64,000 nucleotides of DNA from NCBI RefSeq assembly GCF_000981385.1, contig NZ_LATZ01000135.1:1-64000 (forward strand). The letters are read 5' to 3'. Position numbers and translations under genes: made by a program. Source of the stretch: Bacillus sp. SA1-12 (lineage in GTDB: Bacteria; Bacillota; Bacilli; Bacillales; Bacillaceae). The notes under the pieces are model-generated. The model did no database searches. It saw only the letters and a list, made by a program, of their open reading frames with translations, and was not told the origin of the DNA. Every line of letters begins with the position of its first letter. Position 1 is the stretch's first letter. Positions 53,708-63,293 of the stretch are shown here, in pieces.

Positions 53708-53746
53708 AGTCAAAGTCAGGCTTGTCTTGACTTTGGCTTTTTTTGG
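53708..53746 (+). terminator. Terminator between dnaK and dnaJ
   Basis: GTCAAAGTCA and TTGACTTTGGC pair around a short loop, with TTTTTTTG following. It can uncouple dnaJ and the methylase tail from the chaperone genes; dnaJ may also have a promoter in the 160 bases after it. Confidence 0.8.
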
Positions 53747-53907
53747 GGTAAAAGGCTTATTATAAACCTTCTGCTTTAACCGAACAATCATTCATCATGA
53801 CAGCAAGAGCATACGACGAGGCAACAAACTGGAGAACTATTTGTTGCTTTTCCTCTCTTTTGAGTGATACAATTTACCTTATGTGAGAAAATCGGGAGTG
53901 AGAAATT

Positions 53908-55029
53908 ATGAGCAAGCGTGATTACTATGAAGTACTTGGGTTAGGTAAGAACGCGACTAAAGATGATATTAAAAAAGCTTATCGAAAGCTTTCTAAGCAA
54001 TACCATCCTGATATTAATAAAGAAGCAGACGCAGCAGATAAATTTAAAGAAATCAAAGAAGCCTATGAAACCTTAAGTGATGATCAAAAGAAAGCACACT
54101 ATGATCAGTTTGGTCATACAGATCCAAATCAAGGTTTTGGCGGCGGTGCTGGCTTCGGCGGAGATGGTTTTGGCTTTGAGGACATTTTTAGTTCAATCTT
54201 TGGCGGCGGAACAAGAAGACGTGATCCAAATGCACCAAGACAGGGTGCTGACCTGCAATACACAATGACATTAGAATTTGAAGAAGCTGTGTTCGGGAAA
54301 GAAACAACAATTGAGATCCCAAGAGATGAAACATGTGAAACATGTAATGGTTCAGGTGCACAAAAAGGGACAAAGCCCGAAACTTGTTCACATTGTGGCG
54401 GCAGCGGTCAATTAAATGTGGAGCAAAATACTCCATTTGGCAGAATCGTAAACCGTCGTGTTTGCCATCATTGTGAAGGAACAGGTAAGATCATTAAACA
54501 TAAATGCGGAACATGCCGCGGAACTGGTACAGTGAAGAAACGCAAAAAGATTCAAGTGAAAATTCCTGCCGGTGTTGATGATGGTCAGCAATTGCGTGTG
54601 TCAGGGCAGGGTGAACCAGGAGTTAATGGAGGACCTCCTGGCGATTTATATGTCGTTTTCCATGTAAGAGATCATGAGTTCTTTGAAAGAGATGGCGATG
54701 ACATCTATTGTGAAATGCCGTTAACTTTTGCTCAAGCAGCATTAGGAGACGAGATAGAGGTTCCAACGCTTCATGGCAAAATAAAGCTAAAGGTTCCAGC
54801 AGGGACACAAACAGGTAAAAAATTCCGCTTGACTGGAAAAGGGGTTCCAAATGTTAGAGGTTATGGCCAAGGTGACCAATATGTCATCTTACGTGTATTA
54901 ACCCCAACAAACTTAACTGAAAAACAAAAGGAATTAATACGTGAATTCGCGGAAATTAGCGGCTCAAAGCCCGATGAACATGAAGAAAGCTTTTTTGATA
55001 AGGTAAAGCGAGCGTTCAAAGGGGATTAA
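53908..55029 (+). CDS. dnaJ: Chaperone protein DnaJ (Hsp40)
   Basis: The protein has 373 residues. The J domain has YHPDINKE with the HPD motif, followed by a G/F-rich region (about 72-105) and four CxxCxGxG zinc repeats (CETCNGSGA, CSHCGGSGQ, CHHCEGTGK, CGTCRGTGT). It stimulates DnaK ATP hydrolysis and delivers clients. Confidence 0.97.
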   Translation: MSKRDYYEVLGLGKNATKDDIKKAYRKLSKQYHPDINKEADAADKFKEIKEAYETLSDDQKKAHYDQFGHTDPNQGFGGGAGFGGDGFGFEDIFSSIFGGGTRRRDPNAPRQGADLQYTMTLEFEEAVFGKETTIEIPRDETCETCNGSGAQKGTKPETCSHCGGSGQLNVEQNTPFGRIVNRRVCHHCEGTGKIIKHKCGTCRGTGTVKKRKKIQVKIPAGVDDGQQLRVSGQGEPGVNGGPPGDLYVVFHVRDHEFFERDGDDIYCEMPLTFAQAALGDEIEVPTLHGKIKLKVPAGTQTGKKFRLTGKGVPNVRGYGQGDQYVILRVLTPTNLTEKQKELIREFAEISGSKPDEHEESFFDKVKRAFKGD

Positions 55030-55080
55030 GATAGAAATATTAAGGAAAGAACAATGTTAGAAGGATTGGAGTTGGTAGAT

Positions 55081-56067
55081 ATGAAGTGGTCAGAATTTAG
55101 TATTCATACAACACAAGAAGCGGTTGAACCCATTTCAAATATCCTGCATGAGGCTGGAGCAAGTGGAGTAGTTATTGAGGATATTGCTGATTTTGTTAAG
55201 GAAAGAAGTACAGCTTTAGGAGAAATCTACCAACTTGATCCGACAGATTACCCTGAAGAAGGGGTTGTTGTAAAAGCGTATTTACCAATTAATAGCTTTC
55301 TCGGTGAAACAGTTGACGGAATAAAAGCTGCCATCAACAATTTGCTTGTATATGATATTGATCTCGGGAAAAATCAGATCACGATTAGTGAAGTAAATGA
55401 AGAAGAATGGGCAACAGCTTGGAAAAAATATTATCATCCAGTGAAAATCTCTGAAAAGTTTACAATTGTTCCAACATGGGAGATCTATGAGCCTGTCAGT
55501 TCAGATGAATTAATTATTGAGCTTGATCCAGGCATGGCATTCGGAACTGGTACACATCCAACAACTGTACTTTGTATACAGGCTTTAGAACGTACTGTTC
55601 AAAAAGGTGATCGGGTGGTCGATGTGGGAACAGGATCTGGTGTGCTGTCGATTGCTGCTGCATTGCTTGGGGCTGAGAAAATTAATGCTCTTGATCTAGA
55701 TCAAGTTGCAGTAGAAAGTGCACGGATCAACTGTAAGCTAAACAAAGTACAAAATGTTGTTTCTGTTTCGCAAAACAATCTTTTAGATGGAGTTAACGGT
55801 CCAGCGGATCTTATTGTATCAAATATACTGGCAGAAATTATTGTTCGTTTTATTGATAATGCCTATGATGTCTTAAAACAAGGCGGGACATTCATTACAT
55901 CTGGTATTATTCAAAATAAAAAGCAAGAAGTGAAAGATGCACTTCAAAAAGCTGGTTTTATTATTGAAGAAACAATGGTTATGGAAGATTGGGTTGCGTT
56001 TATTGCTAAGAAGCGAAGCGATGAGGGGGTAAAAGCCCTGGATTCACAAAGTGTTAAACAAAATTAG
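55081..56067 (+). CDS. prmA: Ribosomal protein L11 methyltransferase
   Basis: The protein has 328 residues. An N-terminal L11-binding domain (MKWSEFSIHTTQEAVEPISN) leads to the SAM domain with VVDVGTGSGVLSIAAALLG and SNILAEII. I start at ATG 55081, which matches the family start; the longer frame from 55054 is less likely. It belongs to the distal part of the heat-shock operon. Confidence 0.93.
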   Translation: MKWSEFSIHTTQEAVEPISNILHEAGASGVVIEDIADFVKERSTALGEIYQLDPTDYPEEGVVVKAYLPINSFLGETVDGIKAAINNLLVYDIDLGKNQITISEVNEEEWATAWKKYYHPVKISEKFTIVPTWEIYEPVSSDELIIELDPGMAFGTGTHPTTVLCIQALERTVQKGDRVVDVGTGSGVLSIAAALLGAEKINALDLDQVAVESARINCKLNKVQNVVSVSQNNLLDGVNGPADLIVSNILAEIIVRFIDNAYDVLKQGGTFITSGIIQNKKQEVKDALQKAGFIIEETMVMEDWVAFIAKKRSDEGVKALDSQSVKQN

Positions 56068-56078
56068 GGGTGGCTGCT

Positions 56079-56834
56079 ATGCAACGTTACTTTATAAAAG
56101 AAGTAAAAGCTAATCTTAAAACAGCAATCATTATTACCGGTGATGATGTCCATCATATTTCCCGTGTCTTACGGATGCAAGAAGGTAATCGGCTTGTTTG
56201 CTGTACAAAGGACGGATTTGAGGCACTTTGTGAAATTGCTGAAATTACCAATGACCAAGTAAACTGTTTTATAATAGAATGGATGACGGTAAACCATGAG
56301 CTTCCAATAGAAGTAGCCATTGCGAGCGGGCTGCCTAAAGGGGATAAACTCGAATGGATTATTCAAAAGGGCACCGAATTAGGTGCTTCTTCCTTTATCC
56401 CTTTTAATGCTGCTCGTTCAATCGTTAAACTCGAACCAAAGAAGGTCGGAAAGAAGTTAGATCGCTGGAGAAAAATTGCAAAAGAAGCCGCTGAGCAATC
56501 ATATCGAAATAAAATTCCATCTGTTTTTGAGCCTTGTCTGTTCGTTGATTTATTAAAACAGGCTGCTGATTACGATGTTAAGATTATTGCATATGAGGAA
56601 TCGGCTAAGCAAGGTGAGAAAAAGAACCTCGCAAAGGCTTTCGCAGAATTAACGGATGGCGGGTCGTTATTTGTCGTGTTTGGCCCTGAAGGTGGATTAA
56701 CGGAGCAAGAAGTGGCAAAGCTCGAAGAAGAAGGTTTTCTTACTTGCAGCTTTGGTCCAAGAATTTTAAGAACTGAAACAGCACCCTTATATTTATTATC
56801 AGCTGTTTCGTATTATTTCGAATTATCGAGGTGA
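56079..56834 (+). CDS. rsmE: 16S rRNA (uracil-1498 N3)-methyltransferase
   Basis: The protein has 251 residues. The PUA-like N-terminus is followed by a SPOUT knot methylase with FGPEGGLTEQEV and RILRTETAPLYLLSA. It methylates U1498 in the decoding site of 16S rRNA. ATG 56079 is five bases after AGGGGTGG. Confidence 0.94.
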   Translation: MQRYFIKEVKANLKTAIIITGDDVHHISRVLRMQEGNRLVCCTKDGFEALCEIAEITNDQVNCFIIEWMTVNHELPIEVAIASGLPKGDKLEWIIQKGTELGASSFIPFNAARSIVKLEPKKVGKKLDRWRKIAKEAAEQSYRNKIPSVFEPCLFVDLLKQAADYDVKIIAYEESAKQGEKKNLAKAFAELTDGGSLFVVFGPEGGLTEQEVAKLEEEGFLTCSFGPRILRTETAPLYLLSAVSYYFELSR

Positions 56835-56840
56835 TGATTA

Positions 56841-58202
56841 ATGGCAACAGTTGCCTTTCATACATTAGGTTGTAAAGTGAATCATTATGAAACAGAAGCC
56901 ATTTGGCAATTATTTAAAGAGAATGGCTATGAGCGTACCGAGTACGAGCAAATTGCAGATGTTTATGTGATAAATACATGTACAGTAACGAATACAGGTG
57001 ATAAAAAAAGCCGTCAGGTAATTCGCCGTGCAATTCGTAAAAATCCTGATGCCGTTATTTGTGTAACAGGCTGCTATGCTCAAACCTCTCCAGCAGAGAT
57101 TATGGCGATACCTGGTGTAGATATAGTTGTTGGAACACAGGATCGTGTGAAGATGCTGGACTATATTGAGCAATTTAAAAAAGAAAGACAACCGATTAAT
57201 GGTGTGCGTAATATTATGAAAACCCGCGTATATGAAGAGCTCGATGTACCTTCATTTACGGATCGGACACGAGCTTCATTAAAAATTCAAGAAGGCTGTA
57301 ACAATTTTTGTACGTTTTGTATTATCCCATGGGCGCGAGGGTTAATGCGATCACGTGACCCAAAAGAGGTTGTGGCCCAAGCACAGCAGCTGGTGAATGC
57401 TGGCTATAAGGAAATTGTTTTAACAGGTATTCATACAGGCGGATATGGTGAGGACTTAAAGGACTACAACCTCGCGATGCTTTTGCGTGACTTAGAGGAA
57501 CAAGTAGAAGGCTTAAAACGCATTCGTATCTCTTCGATTGAAGCAAGCCAAATTTCAGATGAGGTTATTGAGGTTTTGAAAACATCGGAAAAGGTTGTTC
57601 GTCATCTGCACATTCCGATCCAATCTGGCTCAGATTCCGTGTTAAAGCGTATGCGCAGAAAATATACAATGGAATTTTTTGCTGATAGATTAGATCGTTT
57701 AAAAGAGGCTTTACCTGGTTTAGCAATTACTTCAGATGTGATTGTTGGGTTTCCGGGAGAAACCGAAGAAGAATTTTTGGAAACCTATAATTTTATTAAA
57801 AAGTATTCGTTTTCTGAGCTTCACGTTTTTCCTTATTCTAAGCGGACTGGCACTCCTGCTGCTCGAATGGATAACCAAGTCGATGAGGACATTAAAAATG
57901 AACGTGTACATCGCTTGATTGAATTATCCGATCAATTAGCAAAAGAATATGCTTCACAATTTGAGGATGAGGTATTGGAAGTCATTCCGGAGGAACCATT
58001 TAAAGAAACGGAAAACGAAGGCTTATATGTAGGTTATACGGACAATTATTTAAAGGTCGTTTTCCCTGCTACTGAAGAAATGGTCGGTAAAATTGTAAAA
58101 GTTAAAATAACAAAGGCAGGTTATCCTTATAATGAAGGTCAATTTGTAAGGATAATAGAGGAGCCAATTCAAACAGAAGAAAAGATTAGACTTTCTTCTT
58201 AA
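56841..58202 (+). CDS. mtaB: tRNA-t6A37 methylthiotransferase
   Basis: The protein has 453 residues. It has the UPF0004 domain (TLGCKVNHYETEAI with its Cys set), the radical SAM motif CNNFCTFC, and a C-terminal TRAM domain. MtaB adds the 2-methylthio group to t6A37 of tRNA decoding ANN codons. It starts six bases after rsmE and closes the operon. Confidence 0.95.
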   Translation: MATVAFHTLGCKVNHYETEAIWQLFKENGYERTEYEQIADVYVINTCTVTNTGDKKSRQVIRRAIRKNPDAVICVTGCYAQTSPAEIMAIPGVDIVVGTQDRVKMLDYIEQFKKERQPINGVRNIMKTRVYEELDVPSFTDRTRASLKIQEGCNNFCTFCIIPWARGLMRSRDPKEVVAQAQQLVNAGYKEIVLTGIHTGGYGEDLKDYNLAMLLRDLEEQVEGLKRIRISSIEASQISDEVIEVLKTSEKVVRHLHIPIQSGSDSVLKRMRRKYTMEFFADRLDRLKEALPGLAITSDVIVGFPGETEEEFLETYNFIKKYSFSELHVFPYSKRTGTPAARMDNQVDEDIKNERVHRLIELSDQLAKEYASQFEDEVLEVIPEEPFKETENEGLYVGYTDNYLKVVFPATEEMVGKIVKVKITKAGYPYNEGQFVRIIEEPIQTEEKIRLSS

Positions 58203-58483
58203 TACAATCGGAAAGGGTTGACATTCGTCAATCCTTTTTTAAATAGTAAGAGAGTATAAAATTACTGTCTGGCTTCATGCGCCATCGGATAAAGGTATTA
58301 AGTTGAATAGGAATAGAAGGAAAAGAACACCTGCTATTCCTATTCCTTTGTTCTTTAATATCATTTTTTATAGTGTAAAATGTCTTAATTCGTACAAATT
58401 AAATTTGTACTCGTTTTTATTTCTCAAAAATGTTAAGATGTAAGAGGTCGGACAACTATATACATAAAAAGGAGCGATGGATT
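58203..58483. other. Intergenic between mtaB and deoC
   Basis: GAAAGGGTTGACATTCGTCAATCCTTTTTT at 58210-58240 (in two arms, GGGTTGAC and GTCAATCC) is the mtaB terminator. GGCTTCATGCGCCATCGG near 58270-58287 repeats a string from the element inside the alaS leader. A -10-like region lies near 58430. No gene is seen. Confidence 0.5.
58214..58242 (+). terminator. Rho-independent terminator after mtaB
   Basis: AGGGTTGAC and GTCAATCCT pair around ATTC, followed by TTTTTTAAA. Confidence 0.85.
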
Positions 58484-59152
58484 TTGTCAAATATAGCAAA
58501 AATGATCGATCACACAGCTTTAAAAGCGGATACAACAAAGGAAATTGTTGAAAAGCTTTGTCATGAGGCCAAAGAATATGAATTTGCATCTGTATGTGTA
58601 AATCCAATTTGGGTAGAAACCGCAGCACAGCTATTAGCAGGTTCGGATGTAAAGGTTTGTACGGTAATTGGTTTTCCTTTAGGTGCTAATACACCGGAAA
58701 CAAAAGCGTTCGAAACAAAGGATGCGATCGAAAAAGGAGCAACTGAGGTTGATATGGTTATTAATATTGGTGCTCTTAAAGATAAAAATAATGAACTTGT
58801 TGAACAAGATATAAAAGCAGTGGTGGAAGCTGCTAAAGGTAAAGCATTGACGAAGGTAATAATCGAAACCAGTCTTTTAACGGAAGAAGAAAAGGTAAGA
58901 GCTTGTGAGATTTCAGTTCATGCCGGGGCTGACTTTGTAAAAACCTCAACTGGTTTTTCAACAGGAGGAGCGACTGTAGAAGATATTGAGCTTATGAGAA
59001 AAACAGTTGGTCCTGATATTGGTGTTAAAGCATCTGGCGGAGTTCGTGATACAAAGGGTGCAGAAGCATTAATAAATGCCGGTGCAACTCGTATTGGAGC
59101 AAGCTCGGGAGTAGCAATTGTAAAAGGTGAAACATCGAATTCTGATTATTAA
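58484..59152 (+). CDS. deoC: Deoxyribose-phosphate aldolase
   Basis: The protein has 222 residues. The Schiff-base Lys lies in FVKTSTGFSTGGAT, with the proton-relay Lys in DIGVKASGGVRD and Asp in GATEVDMVINIG. It splits deoxyribose 5-phosphate in nucleoside catabolism. I start at TTG 58484, nine bases after GGAG, since this gives the expected length. It is alone here; in B. subtilis deoC is usually with nupC and pdp elsewhere, though a copy next to rpsU/yqeY is seen in other Bacillaceae. Confidence 0.9.
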   Translation: MSNIAKMIDHTALKADTTKEIVEKLCHEAKEYEFASVCVNPIWVETAAQLLAGSDVKVCTVIGFPLGANTPETKAFETKDAIEKGATEVDMVINIGALKDKNNELVEQDIKAVVEAAKGKALTKVIIETSLLTEEEKVRACEISVHAGADFVKTSTGFSTGGATVEDIELMRKTVGPDIGVKASGGVRDTKGAEALINAGATRIGASSGVAIVKGETSNSDY

Positions 59153-59260
59153 TGTTCGTGAGCCCATTTTTTTAAAATATACAATCAGTCATTTAAAGCC
59201 TGCATAAAATAATCAAATCATTCAAAGAATATTTTATAAACGGACTTTTTATGATATGAG

Positions 59261-59289
59261 TTGACCTGCATTATTCGTTATATTATAAT
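59261..59289 (+). promoter_or_regulatory. SigA promoter of rpsU-yqeY
   Basis: TTGACC (59261-59266), 17-base spacer, TATAAT (59284-59289), 82 bases before the rpsU start. Confidence 0.85.
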
Positions 59290-59371
59290 TGCAAAGTACA
59301 TGTTTAGTCATACTATAGACATGTTTTATTTAAAGATGTCGATTGGTTGTATTCGGAGGGAGGGAAAGAGA

Positions 59372-59545
59372 ATGTCAAAAACGGTCGTTCGTAAAAACGA
59401 GTCGCTTGAAGATGCTCTTCGTCGTTTCAAACGTACTGTATCTAAAAGTGGTACAATACAAGAAGCTAGAAAGCGCGAATTCTATGAAAAACCTAGCGTA
59501 AAGCGTAAGAAAAAGTCTGAAGCAGCTAGAAAGCGCAAATATTAA
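59372..59545 (+). CDS. rpsU: 30S ribosomal protein S21
   Basis: The protein has 57 residues and is very basic (SVKRKKKSEAARKRKY tail). NESLEDALRRFKRTVSKSG is the S21 core. ATG 59372 lies after GGGAGGGAAAG; a longer frame from 59261 overlaps the promoter and is not real. yqeY follows after 14 bases. Confidence 0.97.
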   Translation: MSKTVVRKNESLEDALRRFKRTVSKSGTIQEARKREFYEKPSVKRKKKSEAARKRKY

Positions 59546-59559
59546 AAGAGGGTGTACTT

Positions 59560-60006
59560 ATGAGTCTTCTTGAGCAATTTAATCAAGATATGAAACAAGC
59601 GATGAAAAACAAAGAAAAAGACAAATTAGCTGTCATTCGAATGGTGAAGGCTGCTTTGCAAAATGAAGCCATTAAGTTTGGCAAAAGCGAATTGTCTGAA
59701 GAAGAAGAATTGACGGTTCTTTCTCGCGAATTAAAGCAACGTAAAGACTCCCTCCAGGAATTTAAAAATGCTAATCGTTTGGATTTAGTTGAAAAAACAC
59801 AAGCTGAAATTGACGTTTTGGTCGATTATATGCCTGAACAGCTTTCAGAAGAAGAGATTCTTGAAATTGTAAAACAAACTATTTCAGAGGTCAATGCTTC
59901 ATCTAAAGCAGATATGGGGAAAGTAATGGGAGCACTCATGCCCAAGGTTAAAGGAAAAGCAGACGGAAGTCTTGTAAACAAGCTTGTGCAACAACAACTA
60001 TCATAA
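59560..60006 (+). CDS. yqeY: GatB/YqeY family protein
   Basis: The protein has 148 residues. It matches the YqeY family, related to the C-terminal domain of GatB (LLEQFNQDMKQAMKNKEKD; VDYMPEQLSEEEI). It may bind tRNA, but no function is proven. rpsU-yqeY linkage is conserved. Confidence 0.92.
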   Translation: MSLLEQFNQDMKQAMKNKEKDKLAVIRMVKAALQNEAIKFGKSELSEEEELTVLSRELKQRKDSLQEFKNANRLDLVEKTQAEIDVLVDYMPEQLSEEEILEIVKQTISEVNASSKADMGKVMGALMPKVKGKADGSLVNKLVQQQLS

Positions 60007-60012
60007 ATGATA

Positions 60013-60046
60013 ATAAGACACCTTGCTATGCAAGGTGTCTTTTAAT
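60013..60046 (+). terminator. Rho-independent terminator of rpsU-yqeY
   Basis: AAGACACCTTG and CAAGGTGTCTT pair around CTATG, followed by TTAATTTTG. Confidence 0.88.
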
Positions 60047-60204
60047 TTTGGAAGTTTTTGCGAAACATCTTGTTATGATACTAGAAGTGATAACAACAAA
60101 TGTGCACTGAATCCCACTTTTTTAGAAAGAAGCAAAAATCTATTAAAAAATAGCCTTAATTATAATGAAATGTTAAAACATACATAAAATTTATTAGGAA
60201 TGAA

Positions 60205-60231
60205 TGAAACTAATTGTAAACCAAAATCGTA
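60205..60231 (+). promoter_or_regulatory. Sigma-W-type promoter of yqeZ
   Basis: TGAAAC (60205-60210) and CGTA (60228-60231) are separated by 17 bases, close to the sigma-W consensus (TGAAAC, 16-17, CGTA). The B. subtilis yqeZ-floA-yqfB operon belongs to the sigma-W regulon, which supports the call. Confidence 0.75.
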
Positions 60232-60268
60232 TTAAGAGTAGGGCTTAACTGAGAGGAGGGTTTAGACG

Positions 60269-61588
60269 ATGAAAAAGCGCTTTTTTCAGCTTATGATCGC
60301 TTTTGCTTTTATTTTGGCCTTATTTGATGGATTTAGTCATGAGCTTCAAGCTGATTCACACCAGAAGGTATTTATTATTCCTCTTGAAGAAACAGTTGAG
60401 AAGGGTCTCGCTCAATATATTAAGCGAACAATCTCTGAAGCTAATGCTCAGGAAGCAGACCATATCATCCTAGAAATAGATACATTGGGCGGTGCTGTTG
60501 ACGGTGCGATGGAAATTGCGGATATACTGCGTTCAAGTGAGATTCCTATAACGGCATATATTAATAGAAGAGCCATTTCCGCTGGGGCTTATATTGCATT
60601 GAATGCCGATCAAATCTATATGGCTCCTGGGAGTCAGATGGGTTCTGCAGCCATAATTACAGGAGATGGCAATGCAGCAGATGATAAGGCACAATCACTA
60701 TGGCTGTCAGAATTAAAGGAATCAGCAGAACGTAATGGTCGTGATCCTAAATATGCGTTAGCTATGGCAGATAAGGATGTTGATATCCCTGAATACGGCG
60801 CTGGGAAAGGGGACTTGTTGACTCTTGAGTCAAAGAGTGCTTTAGAGGTTGGCTACTCAGAAGGGACTGCAGAAGACCGTGAAGACTTATTAAATCAATT
60901 AAATTTATCAAGTGCTGAGATCATTGAAGCAAAAGAGAGTTTTGCTGAAAAAGTTGCACGATTTCTTACACATCCGGTTGTTGTCCCCATTCTATTGTCA
61001 ATCGGCAGCTTGGGTTTAGTTGTTGAGCTTTATTCACCCGGCTTTGGTCTTGCTGGAATTACGGGATTAACTTCATTATTTCTATTTTTCTATGGTCACT
61101 TAGTCGCGGGATTAGCAGGAATGGAATCAATTATTTTATTTGTATTAGGTATTATTTTTCTGATCGCAGAATTGTTTGTGCCGGGTGCCATACTTGGTGT
61201 TCTGGGCATTGGCAGCATTATCACAAGCTTATATATTGCTTCAGGTAATTTTGTAAATATGACGATTTCTTTAGGAATTGCTCTTGCTGTTTCTATTACA
61301 GCATCCATTTTATTAGTAAAGGTGTTTGGAAAACGTATGAATCTTTTTAAAAAATTAATTTTGCGTGATTCAACAAATACCGAAAGCGGTTATGTATCAA
61401 ATAAATCGCGCACTGATTTATTAGGGCTAGAAGGGGTTGCTTTCACAACTTTAAGGCCATCTGGAACAGCAGTGATTGCTGAAGAACGTATTGATGTGGT
61501 AACAGAAGGCGGATATATAGCAAAAGGACAGCATGTAAAAGTTGTTAAAGTAGAAGGGGCAAGAATAGTTGTAAGAGAACTGAACTGA
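60269..61588 (+). CDS. yqeZ: NfeD family membrane protease-like protein (YqeZ)
   Basis: The protein has 439 residues. A signal peptide (about 1-28) precedes a ClpP-like serine protease domain with the likely nucleophile in RAISAGAYIALNA and substrate-binding GSQMGSAAII. Several membrane spans follow (VVVPILLSIGSLGLVVEL to LGIALAVSITASILL), then a C-terminal OB-fold NfeD domain (about 370-439). It forms a membrane complex with flotillin FloA and contributes to lantibiotic and cefuroxime resistance in B. subtilis. Confidence 0.92.
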   Translation: MKKRFFQLMIAFAFILALFDGFSHELQADSHQKVFIIPLEETVEKGLAQYIKRTISEANAQEADHIILEIDTLGGAVDGAMEIADILRSSEIPITAYINRRAISAGAYIALNADQIYMAPGSQMGSAAIITGDGNAADDKAQSLWLSELKESAERNGRDPKYALAMADKDVDIPEYGAGKGDLLTLESKSALEVGYSEGTAEDREDLLNQLNLSSAEIIEAKESFAEKVARFLTHPVVVPILLSIGSLGLVVELYSPGFGLAGITGLTSLFLFFYGHLVAGLAGMESIILFVLGIIFLIAELFVPGAILGVLGIGSIITSLYIASGNFVNMTISLGIALAVSITASILLVKVFGKRMNLFKKLILRDSTNTESGYVSNKSRTDLLGLEGVAFTTLRPSGTAVIAEERIDVVTEGGYIAKGQHVKVVKVEGARIVVRELN

Positions 61589-61679
61589 ATGTTAATTTAT
61601 CTTAGCATTGTAGTAAGAGTATTAAGTAAAGTAAGTCAATTTAATATGGATAGATTATGAAATATTAGGAGGAAAAACA

Positions 61680-62672
61680 ATGGAAGCATCAGCGATACTG
61701 TTCATTGGACTTATTATTTTAGGCTTAATTTTTTTAGGCATTTTCTTTACTTTTGTACCAATAGCTTTATGGATTTCTGCGTTAGCGGCAGGTGTTAGAA
61801 TAAGCATCTTTACCTTGATTGGAATGAGATTACGACGCGTTATTCCAAGCAGGGTTGTAAACCCCCTAATTAAAGCTCATAAAGCTGGCCTGGATGTAAC
61901 AACTAATCAGCTGGAAAGCCACTACTTAGCTGGCGGAAATGTAGACCGTGTTGTTAATGCTTTAATTGCAGCAGAAAGAGCGAATATAGAATTAACCTTT
62001 GAAAGATGTGCGGCAATTGATCTTGCTGGTCGTGACGTGTTAGAAGCCGTTCAAATGAGCGTCAACCCAAAAGTAATTGAAACGCCGTTTATCGCCGGTG
62101 TTGCAATGGATGGGATTGAGGTAAAGGCAAAAGCAAGAATTACCGTGCGTGCAAATATTGAACGCTTAGTCGGCGGTGCCGGCGAAGATACGATTATTGC
62201 CCGTGTAGGGGAAGGGATTGTAAGTACCATCGGTTCATCTGATAATCATAAAAAAGTGCTTGAAAATCCAGACCTGATTTCACAAACCGTTTTAGGAAAA
62301 GGTCTGGATTCTGGTACTGCCTTTGAAATCCTTTCGATTGATATTGCAGATGTGGATATCGGTAAGAATATTGGTGCCGAATTACAAACAGAACAAGCAG
62401 AAGCAGATAAGAAAATTGCACAGGCTAAAGCTGAAGAAAGAAGAGCAATGGCTGTTGCTCAAGAACAAGAAATGCTTGCTCGCGTTCAGGAAATGAAGGC
62501 TAAGGTTGTAGAAGCAGAGGCAAAAGTACCTCTTGCAATGGCTGAAGCGCTTCGCTCTGGAAACATTGGTGTCATGGATTATATGAATATTAAAAATATC
62601 TCAGCAGACACAGATATGAGAGATTCAATTGGCAAAATAAATCAAGATCAAAATGATAATGACCAATATTAA
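61680..62672 (+). CDS. floA: Flotillin-like protein FloA
   Basis: The protein has 330 residues. It has an N-terminal hairpin membrane anchor (ILFIGLIILGLIFLGIFF), an SPFH/PHB-like domain (about 55-235) and an Ala/Glu-rich coiled coil (QAEADKKIAQAKAEERRAM). It organises functional membrane microdomains. AGGAGG precedes the ATG; third position in the operon is yqfB. Confidence 0.95.
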   Translation: MEASAILFIGLIILGLIFLGIFFTFVPIALWISALAAGVRISIFTLIGMRLRRVIPSRVVNPLIKAHKAGLDVTTNQLESHYLAGGNVDRVVNALIAAERANIELTFERCAAIDLAGRDVLEAVQMSVNPKVIETPFIAGVAMDGIEVKAKARITVRANIERLVGGAGEDTIIARVGEGIVSTIGSSDNHKKVLENPDLISQTVLGKGLDSGTAFEILSIDIADVDIGKNIGAELQTEQAEADKKIAQAKAEERRAMAVAQEQEMLARVQEMKAKVVEAEAKVPLAMAEALRSGNIGVMDYMNIKNISADTDMRDSIGKINQDQNDNDQY

Positions 62673-62745
62673 TCAATCCCTATCATCGGATTATTTTTAA
62701 ACATGGCACTTTATCCCATTCCTCATGTAAAGGAGGGAGCAACTT

Positions 62746-63222
62746 ATGGAGCTGCTTACAGAAATCATTACAAATCCAATCGTTTGGGGGATCCTTGCTT
62801 GGGTGTTCACAAAAATTTTCACATCAAAGAAAGACGATGCACCTGCCGAACAACCTAAAAAGCAGGTGAATCAACCAAAAGAGAGAAAAGACTCAAGACC
62901 GTATCCTACGCCTGTAAAGTCAACCAGTGAACAAAAGCACCGTAAAGAGGCTACTCAAGTTATTGAGACCGTTCAGCAGGCATATGAAAAAATGAAAAAT
63001 TTGCAACCTGCAAAAGCTATAAATAATAACCAAGCAAAAGAACAACAAAAAAAGACACAGGTTAATCAAAAAGTATCGACCTCAAATGCAAAACGTATTA
63101 TTAATAAGAATAGCCTTTCCGTGGATAAACAAAAGGCAGTTCAAGGGATTATTTGGAGTGAAATTTTAGGTCCGCCAAGGTCACAAAACCCGCATTATAC
63201 CCGAAAAAGAAGACATTCATAA
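62746..63222 (+). CDS. yqfB: YqfB-like protein, unknown function
   Basis: The protein has 158 residues. A short hydrophobic start (IITNPIVWGILAWVFTKIF) is followed by a long, charged, Lys/Gln-rich disordered region and a conserved-looking tail (QGIIWSEILGPPRSQNPH). It is the third gene of the sigma-W operon in B. subtilis. The function is unknown. GGAGGG lies upstream of ATG 62746. Confidence 0.8.
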   Translation: MELLTEIITNPIVWGILAWVFTKIFTSKKDDAPAEQPKKQVNQPKERKDSRPYPTPVKSTSEQKHRKEATQVIETVQQAYEKMKNLQPAKAINNNQAKEQQKKTQVNQKVSTSNAKRIINKNSLSVDKQKAVQGIIWSEILGPPRSQNPHYTRKRRHS

Positions 63223-63293
63223 CTTCTAACAATAATCGTGTTATAAGAACCCGCTTTCTCTCATACATATGAGATGAAAGGGGGTCTTTTTTT

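Noticed and set aside
58430..58483. N-terminal extension of deoC from 58430
   Set aside because: It would add 18 residues with no ribosome site, while TTG 58484 has GGAG at a good distance and gives the family length.
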